Assembly: GCA_013816685.1 (NCBI GenBank)
Contig: JACDDX010000115.1
Coordinates: 1-5,885, forward strand
Direction: 5' to 3'
DNA length: 5,885 bases
DNA from: Gemmatimonadales bacterium
GTDB taxonomy: Bacteria; Gemmatimonadota; Gemmatimonadetes; Gemmatimonadales; GWC2-71-9
Part shown: piece by piece, positions 1 to 4,283 of the stretch
Layout: every line of letters begins with the position of its first letter
How positions within the stretch are numbered: the first letter of the stretch is position 1
Notes under the pieces: model-generated
The model's input: the letters and a program-made list of their open reading frames with translations, nothing else
What the model was told of the DNA's origin: nothing
Database searches by the model: none
Translations under genes and position numbers: made by a program

Positions 1-1
1 C

Positions 2-1738
2 GCCATGAAGGTTCCTGCTACCCAGATCGTCCAGTTCGCCTTCAAGGAGCTGGGGCTGATGGTGACGGTGAACCAGCGACTGGACTTCGACCAGATCGAG
101 CTCATCGCGTCGGCATTCGGGTTCGAAGCGGTCCGGGAGCAGGAGTACGCCGCCGACATCTCCACGGTCGAGACCGACGAGACCGAGGAGCAGCAGCAGC
201 CCCGGCCGCCGGTGGTGACCATCATGGGCCACGTCGACCACGGCAAGACCTCGCTGCTCGATTACATCCGGAAGGCCAACGTGGTCGCCGGCGAAGCGGG
301 CGGCATCACGCAGCACATCGGCGCGTACCACGTGTCGCTGCCGAACGGCCGCGCCATCACCTTCCTCGATACCCCTGGCCACCAGGCGTTCACCGCCATG
401 CGCGCCCGAGGTGCCCAGGTCACGGACACCGTGGTGCTCGTCGTGGCCGCCGACGACCAGGTCATGCCGCAGACCGTCGAGGCGATCAGCCATGCCAGAA
501 ACGCCGGCGTCCCGATGATCGTCGCCATCAACAAGATCGACCTCCCCTCGGCCGACGTGGCCAAGGTGAAGCGCGATCTGCTCCAGCACAGCGTCGTCCT
601 GGAGGAGTTCGGCGGCAACGTGCTGTCGGCCGAGATTTCGGCCAAGAAGGGCACCGGCATCGATCGGATGCTCGAGCAGATCCTGCTCCAGGCCGAGATC
701 CTCGATCTCACGGCGAACCCAGAGGGCCGAGCGCACGGGGCGGTGCTGGAGGCCACGCTCGATCCGGGCAAGGGTCCGCTCGCGACGATCCTGGTCCAGA
801 AGGGCACCCTCAGGGTCGGCGACAACTTCATCTGCGGGAAGTTCTCCGGCCGGGTCCGCGCACTCTACGACGAGCGCGGCAAAGGCGTCAAGGAGGCCGG
901 CCCGTCCATTCCGGTCCAGATCCTCGGCTTCGAGGGCGTACCGGCGGCGGGCGACACCTTCTCCGTCGTCGCCGACGCGGTGGAAGCGCGCGAGATCGCG
1001 CAGAAGCGCCAGCGACTCGACCGCGAGGCGGAGAACCGCCGGCGGCAGAAGGGCACCTCGCTGGAGGACTTCAGCCGGGCGCTCAAGGAGGGTGCGGTCA
1101 GCGCGCTCCGGATCATCATCAAGGCGGACCAGGGCGGTCCGGCCGAAGCGCTGGCCGACGCGCTCGCCCAGCTCAGCACCAGTGAGGCCCGGGTGGACGT
1201 CATCCATCGCGGCGTCGGCGCCATCACCGAGAGCGACGTGCTCCTGGGCAAGGCCTCCGGCGCCATCGTGCTCGGCTTTCACGTCCGGCCCGACTCCAAT
1301 GCGCGGAATGCGGCGGAGCGGGAGCAGGTGGACATCCGCACTTACCGCATCATCTACGAGGCGGTGGAGGATGTGCGGGCGGCGCTCGAGGGGTTGCTCA
1401 AGCCCGAGGAGCGCGAGACCGTGATGGGCGATGCCGAAGTGCTGCAGCTCTTCAAGGTGAGCAAGGTGGGCACCATCGCCGGCTGCATGATCCGGAGCGG
1501 GACCATCAATCGCGCGCAGAAGGTGCGAGTGCTCCGCGACGGCTCGCCGGTCTACACCGGCAACCTGTCCAGCCTCAAGCGCTTCAAGGACGACGTGCGG
1601 GAGGTGCGCGAAGGACTCGAGTGCGGCATTGGCGTCGAGAATTACAACGACCTCAAGGTCGGCGACCGGATCGAGTCGTTCCGGATGGAAGAGGTGAAGC
1701 GCACCCTGCAGCCGGCGGCGTCCGGAGCGGGGGCGTGA
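2..1738 (+). CDS. infB: Translation initiation factor IF-2, 5'-truncated by the window edge
   Basis: IF-2 is the cytoplasmic GTPase that places initiator fMet-tRNA on the 30S subunit and promotes 50S joining. The frame is open at the left edge, so the N-terminal part lies outside; the ATG at base 5 is probably an internal Met, because the sequence after it is already the IF-2 N2 region (VPATQIVQFAFKELGLMVTV). Numbering from that Met, the G-domain motifs are complete: G1 GHVDHGKT (75-82), G2 GGITQHIG (99-106), G3 DTPGH (122-126), G4 NKID (176-179) and G5 SAK (212-214). Domain II follows at about 245-325, domain III at about 360-455, and the fMet-tRNA-binding C2 domain at about 475-560 with the conserved segment EGLECGIGVENYNDLKVGD. 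The stop is TGA at 1736-1738. The visible 577 residues contain all catalytic and tRNA-binding parts and show no frameshift. The downstream translation genes are the usual infB neighbours. Identification is essentially certain; only the start is unknown. Confidence 0.98.
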   Translation, partial: AMKVPATQIVQFAFKELGLMVTVNQRLDFDQIELIASAFGFEAVREQEYAADISTVETDETEEQQQPRPPVVTIMGHVDHGKTSLLDYIRKANVVAGEAGGITQHIGAYHVSLPNGRAITFLDTPGHQAFTAMRARGAQVTDTVVLVVAADDQVMPQTVEAISHARNAGVPMIVAINKIDLPSADVAKVKRDLLQHSVVLEEFGGNVLSAEISAKKGTGIDRMLEQILLQAEILDLTANPEGRAHGAVLEATLDPGKGPLATILVQKGTLRVGDNFICGKFSGRVRALYDERGKGVKEAGPSIPVQILGFEGVPAAGDTFSVVADAVEAREIAQKRQRLDREAENRRRQKGTSLEDFSRALKEGAVSALRIIIKADQGGPAEALADALAQLSTSEARVDVIHRGVGAITESDVLLGKASGAIVLGFHVRPDSNARNAAEREQVDIRTYRIIYEAVEDVRAALEGLLKPEERETVMGDAEVLQLFKVSKVGTIAGCMIRSGTINRAQKVRVLRDGSPVYTGNLSSLKRFKDDVREVREGLECGIGVENYNDLKVGDRIESFRMEEVKRTLQPAASGAGA

Positions 1739-1777
1739 GGGCGGCGGGGGCGTGACCCGGGCACGGATCTGAGGGCC
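1727..1777 (+). repeat. Three degenerate 17-bp tandem units across the infB stop and spacer
   Basis: Units lie at 1727-1743, 1744-1760 and 1761-1777. The first 12 bases of units 1 and 2 are identical (GCGGGGGCGTGA). Unit 3 is diverged but shares TGAGGGC with unit 1; bases 1736-1746 and 1770-1780 match at 10 of 11 positions, offset 34. Unit 1 holds the infB stop codon. The repeat fills nearly all of the spacer before the DUF503 gene and ends in that gene's ribosome-binding site. The repeat is seen directly; its origin by slippage or duplication is inferred, and G-rich sequence makes some similarity expected by chance. Confidence 0.6.
1771..1775 (+). promoter_or_regulatory. Ribosome-binding site of the DUF503 gene
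   Basis: GAGGG lies six bases before the ATG at 1782. It is one of the two clear Shine-Dalgarno matches at the junctions in this window, and it supports that ATG as the start. Confidence 0.65.
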
Positions 1778-1781
1778 GCGC

Positions 1782-2066
1782 ATGGTAATCGTCGCTGTCC
1801 AGACCTGGGACCTGCATCTGCCCGGGTGTCAGTCGCTCAAGGAAAAGCGGAGCGTGCTCAAGCCGTTGACCGGGGAGCTCCGCCGCGCGCTGAACGTCAG
1901 CGTCGCGGAGACGGCCCATCAGGATCTCTGGCAGCGGGCCGAGATCGCTTGCGCGGCGGTGGGCAGCGCGCGTCCGGTGGTCGAGGAGATGCTGCGGGCG
2001 GCCGACCGACTGGTCCAGGAGGCGGACGGCGTCCGCATCATGGACACGGCAACGGCCTACCGGTGA
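1782..2066 (+). CDS. ylxP: DUF503 / YlxP-like small protein
   Basis: This 94-residue protein belongs to the DUF503 (YlxP-like) family, small proteins that recur beside infB and rbfA in many bacteria. The molecular function is not firmly established; the location suggests a role linked to ribosomes or translation (inference). Family signatures are clear: LHLPGCQSLKEKR (11-23), NVSVAE (38-43) and HQDLWQRA (46-53), followed by a helical region up to about residue 80. No signal peptide or membrane segment is visible, so it should be cytoplasmic. The ATG is preceded by GAGGG at good spacing, and the length is normal for the family. Its stop TGA (2064-2066) overlaps the GTG start of rbfA, which suggests translational coupling. 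The gene symbol follows the Bacillus subtilis homologue and is a positional and family name only. Confidence 0.93.
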   Translation: MVIVAVQTWDLHLPGCQSLKEKRSVLKPLTGELRRALNVSVAETAHQDLWQRAEIACAAVGSARPVVEEMLRAADRLVQEADGVRIMDTATAYR

Positions 2067-2440
2067 GACGCGCCACCCGCGGCCCCTCGCGGCGGCCGGA
2101 ACAGGTTGCCGAGACGATCCGTCAGATCGTGGCCGATGCGCTGCTGCGTGACGATGTCCGCGATCCGCGGGTCGCGAGCGGCGTCACCGTCACCGCGGTT
2201 CACGTGAGCGGCGATCTCTCGCACGCCCGCGTGCTGGTCAGCATCCCCGGCGACGACGAGCAGCGCGAGCGCACCATCGAGGGCCTCGGAAGCGCGGCCA
2301 GCTTTCTCCGGAGTCGCGCTGCCAAGGTGCTCACGACACGCATCGTCCCCATGCTGCACTTCGAGCGCGACACCAGCCCCGAGCGCGCGGCCCGGATCGA
2401 CGAGTTGCTGAGCCAGATCCGCGAGGAGACCCAGGACTGA
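2063..2440 (+). CDS. rbfA: 30S ribosome-binding factor RbfA
   Basis: RbfA is a small KH-like protein that binds the immature 30S subunit and assists 16S rRNA 5'-end maturation and late assembly, especially in the cold. The predicted product has 125 residues, normal for the family. Visible signatures are RRPEQVAETIRQIVADAL (10-27), the strand VTVTAVHVSGDLSHARVLVS (41-60), the helix around GLGSAASFLRS (74-84), and RIVPMLHFERDTS (93-105). The start is the GTG at 2063, overlapping the DUF503 stop as GTGA. The frame stays open back to an ATG at 1826, but that start would add about 79 residues, unlike RbfA, that lie wholly over the DUF503 gene. No strong Shine-Dalgarno precedes the GTG, so translation probably depends on ribosomes finishing the upstream gene. 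One oddity: the interhelical AxG signature of RbfA reads A78-A79-S80 here, with Ser instead of Gly. Confidence 0.95.
   Translation: MRRATRGPSRRPEQVAETIRQIVADALLRDDVRDPRVASGVTVTAVHVSGDLSHARVLVSIPGDDEQRERTIEGLGSAASFLRSRAAKVLTTRIVPMLHFERDTSPERAARIDELLSQIREETQD
2423..2428 (+). promoter_or_regulatory. Ribosome-binding site that supports a CTG start for truB
   Basis: GAGGAG inside the last codons of rbfA lies eight bases before CTG 2437, an ideal spacing. It is 26 bases from the next conventional in-frame start, GTG 2455, too far to serve that codon. The site therefore decides the start of truB. Confidence 0.6.
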
Positions 2441-3288
2441 CGGGTGCCCTGCTCGTGGACAAGCCGGCGGGACCGACGTCGCACGACGTCGTCGCGATGG
2501 TGCGGCGGGCGCTGGGAACACGGGCGGTGGGACACACCGGGACGCTCGACCCCTTCGCGACGGGGCTGCTCATCGTGCTGTGCGGCCGCGGGACCCGCCT
2601 CGCCCGCTTCGTCGAAGGTCAGCCGAAGACCTACCTTGCCGCCGCCCGCCTCGGCGTCCGCACCGCGACCGACGATGCCACCGGCGAGCCCCTGGGCCCG
2701 CCGCTGCCCGTGGCTGCCGTGAGCGAGGCGACGATCAGGACGGCGCTGCACCGGTTTCTGGGCACGCAGTCCCAGCGGCCGCCAGCGTTTTCGGCCAAGC
2801 ACGTCGGCGGACAGCGGAGCCACCAACTGGCGCGCCGCGGGAAGCCGGTCCAACTGGCCGAGGTGAGCGTGACCGTACGCCGGATCGAGCTGGTCGGGTG
2901 GGATGGGGAGACGGCCATCTTCCGCGCTGAGGTGAGCGCGGGCACCTACCTCCGGGCCCTCGCGCGCGATCTGGGCGAGCGCCTCGGCACCGGCGCCCAC
3001 CTGACCGCGCTCCGGCGGGAAGCCATCGGTGGACTCGACGTCTCTCGCGCCGTCGCGCCGCAGGATGTGACGGCGGAGGCGGTCCTGCCGCTCCTCGACG
3101 TGCTCCGGCACCTGCCGGTGATGGAGCTGGATCCGGCGGCGCTGCGGGACGTGGCGCACGGCCGGTCGGTGCCGGGCGCCCCAAATGCGAGCGGCCCGAT
3201 CGCCGTCCTGCATGGTGACGAGGTGGTGGCGGTCGGGACCGCAGAGGATGGCTGGCTCCGGCCGACGGTCGTGCTGGCGACGCCGTGA
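2437..3288 (+). CDS. truB: tRNA pseudouridine(55) synthase TruB
   Basis: TruB isomerises uridine 55 in the T-loop of tRNAs to pseudouridine. From CTG 2437 the protein has 283 residues and begins MTGALLVDKPAGPTSHDVV, the standard TruB N-terminus; the conventional GTG at 2455 (277 residues) would remove the conserved LLV strand before DKP. CTG 2437 overlaps the rbfA stop (CTGA) and has GAGGAG eight bases upstream. In CTG numbering, the catalytic Asp is D38 in GHTGTLDPFATGLL (32-45); Y66, in YLAAARLGVRTATDDATGE, matches the conserved active-site Tyr; the substrate-binding segment QRPPAFSAKHVGGQRSH lies at 113-129; and R173 in GTYLRALARDLG is the conserved Arg. A C-terminal PUA-like domain (about 220-283) ends in WLRPTVVLATP. 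All key residues are present. It is cytoplasmic and co-transcribed with its neighbours. Function is certain, start codon probable. Confidence 0.95.
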   Translation: MTGALLVDKPAGPTSHDVVAMVRRALGTRAVGHTGTLDPFATGLLIVLCGRGTRLARFVEGQPKTYLAAARLGVRTATDDATGEPLGPPLPVAAVSEATIRTALHRFLGTQSQRPPAFSAKHVGGQRSHQLARRGKPVQLAEVSVTVRRIELVGWDGETAIFRAEVSAGTYLRALARDLGERLGTGAHLTALRREAIGGLDVSRAVAPQDVTAEAVLPLLDVLRHLPVMELDPAALRDVAHGRSVPGAPNASGPIAVLHGDEVVAVGTAEDGWLRPTVVLATP

Positions 3289-3305
3289 TGCCGGCGATGC
3301 CGTGA
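3276..3305 (+). repeat. Imperfect 17-bp-offset direct repeat at the truB/ribF junction
   Basis: GGCGACGCCGTGA (3276-3288) and GGCGATGCCGTGA (3293-3305) match at 12 of 13 positions and are offset by 17 bases. The first copy contains the truB stop codon (TGA 3286-3288); the second contains the GTG start of ribF (3302-3304). The simplest reading is that a former GTGA stop/start overlap was duplicated and its two functions split between the copies. Confidence 0.6.
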
Positions 3306-4270
3306 CCCTGCCGGTCGATCCTGCCGGACTGCCGCTGCCGGTCGGTCCCAACGGCGCGGTGGTGACGGTCGGCTCGTTCGATGGGGTGCACCTCGGACAC
3401 CAGGCGGTGCTGCGTGAGATCGCCCGCCGCGCGACCGAGGCTGGGCGGGTGAGCATTCTCGTCACCTTCGATCCGCACCCGCTAGAGGTCGTGAACCCGC
3501 AAGCGGCGCCGCCGCTGCTGACGTCCACGCCCGAGCGGCTCGAAATCCTGGCGCAGACCCCGCTGGATTACGTGCTGCTGCTTCGCTTCGACCGCTGGCT
3601 CGCGGCGCTGAGTCCCGAGGCGTTCGTGCAGGAGATCCTGCTGGCACGCTGCGGCATGCGCGAGCTCGTCATCGGGTACGACCACGGGTTCGGGCGGGGT
3701 CGGAGCGGGGACGCCGAAACCCTCCGCACCCTGGGCGCCGAGCTCGGCTTTGCGGTGGACATCGTGAGCCCGGTGGACGTCGGCGACCAGCACGTGTCGA
3801 GCAGCCGCATCCGCCGTGCGGTCGCCGGCGGTGACCTCGCCACCGCGGCCCGGCTCCTGGGCCGGCCCTATCAGGCCAGCGGGCGGGTGATGGCCGGCGA
3901 GCGGCGAGGCCGGCTGCTCGGATTTCCGACCATCAACCTGTCGGATCTACCGCGGGCGAAGCTCCTGCCGCCGGACGGCGTGTACGCGGTGCGGGTCGAG
4001 TGGCCCGGCGGGCGAGCCGGAGGGATGATGAATCAGGGCCCCAAGCCTACTTTTCACGCCGATCCCCGCTCCACGCTCGAAGCGCACCTCTTCGGCGTCG
4101 AGGCCGACCTGTACGGCGCGTGGGTCCGGGTCGAATGGGTCGACAGAATCCGCGACGTCCGACGATTCGGGTCCGTCGCGCAGTTGCAGCAGCAGTTGCA
4201 GCACGATCGCGTCCAGGCGCTCTCGATCCTGGACGGCGACTCCACCTTCAGCCGCGTGCCTCACGCCTGA
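3302..4270 (+). CDS. ribF: Bifunctional riboflavin kinase / FAD synthetase RibF
   Basis: RibF phosphorylates riboflavin to FMN and adenylylates FMN to FAD in the cytoplasm. The 322 residues are near the usual family length. The N-terminal FMN adenylyltransferase domain shows VGSFDGVHLGH (23-33), TFDPHP (55-60), GYDHGFGRGRSGD (125-137) and SSSRIRRAV (166-174). The C-terminal flavokinase domain shows GRVMAGERRGRLLGFPTINL (194-213), PPDGVYAV (223-230), NQGPKPTF (244-251) and the LEAHLF segment with the likely catalytic Glu at 260. Small departures from the common consensus are His in YDHGFG and Gln-Gly-Pro-Lys in the motif often read as NIGxRPTF; neither removes a known catalytic residue. GTG 3302 is chosen because the next upstream starts in this frame lie inside truB and would add non-family sequence; the open frame reaches back to an ATG at 3185. 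No Shine-Dalgarno is visible, so expression probably relies on coupling to truB, which ends 13 bases earlier. Next to truB is a common place for ribF. Confidence 0.95.
   Translation: MTLPVDPAGLPLPVGPNGAVVTVGSFDGVHLGHQAVLREIARRATEAGRVSILVTFDPHPLEVVNPQAAPPLLTSTPERLEILAQTPLDYVLLLRFDRWLAALSPEAFVQEILLARCGMRELVIGYDHGFGRGRSGDAETLRTLGAELGFAVDIVSPVDVGDQHVSSSRIRRAVAGGDLATAARLLGRPYQASGRVMAGERRGRLLGFPTINLSDLPRAKLLPPDGVYAVRVEWPGGRAGGMMNQGPKPTFHADPRSTLEAHLFGVEADLYGAWVRVEWVDRIRDVRRFGSVAQLQQQLQHDRVQALSILDGDSTFSRVPHA
4181..4201 (+). repeat. Short CAG/CAGTTG repeat inside ribF
   Basis: CAGTTGCAG occurs at 4181-4189 and 4193-4201 with a CAG between. It encodes the Gln-Leu-rich stretch QLQQQLQ (294-300) in the C-terminal helix of RibF. 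It keeps the frame and is probably just local codon repetition. Confidence 0.5.
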
Positions 4271-4283
4271 GATTGCGACCTCG

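Noticed and set aside
184..199. GAG/CAG run in infB encoding EEQQQ
   Set aside because: It is a short in-frame codon run in the linker before the G domain, common in IF-2, with no sign of a larger repeat.
1739..1781. Possible terminator or promoter in the infB/DUF503 spacer
   Set aside because: It has no stem followed by a T-run and no recognisable -35/-10 pair; the space is occupied by the 17-bp repeats and a ribosome-binding site.
1826..2062. Upstream extension of the rbfA frame to the ATG at 1826
   Set aside because: The added residues are an out-of-frame reading of the DUF503 gene and do not resemble RbfA; GTG 2063 at the GTGA overlap fits family length.
3185..3301. Upstream extension of the ribF frame to the ATG at 3185
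   Set aside because: It would overlap the conserved end of truB by about 100 bases and add an Arg/Trp-rich stretch absent from RibF.
2200..3528. 442-codon open frame on the minus strand across rbfA, truB and the start of ribF
   Set aside because: It mirrors three conserved genes, its translation is Arg/Pro/Ala/His-rich with no recognisable domain, and long antisense frames are expected in coding DNA with G/C at third positions.
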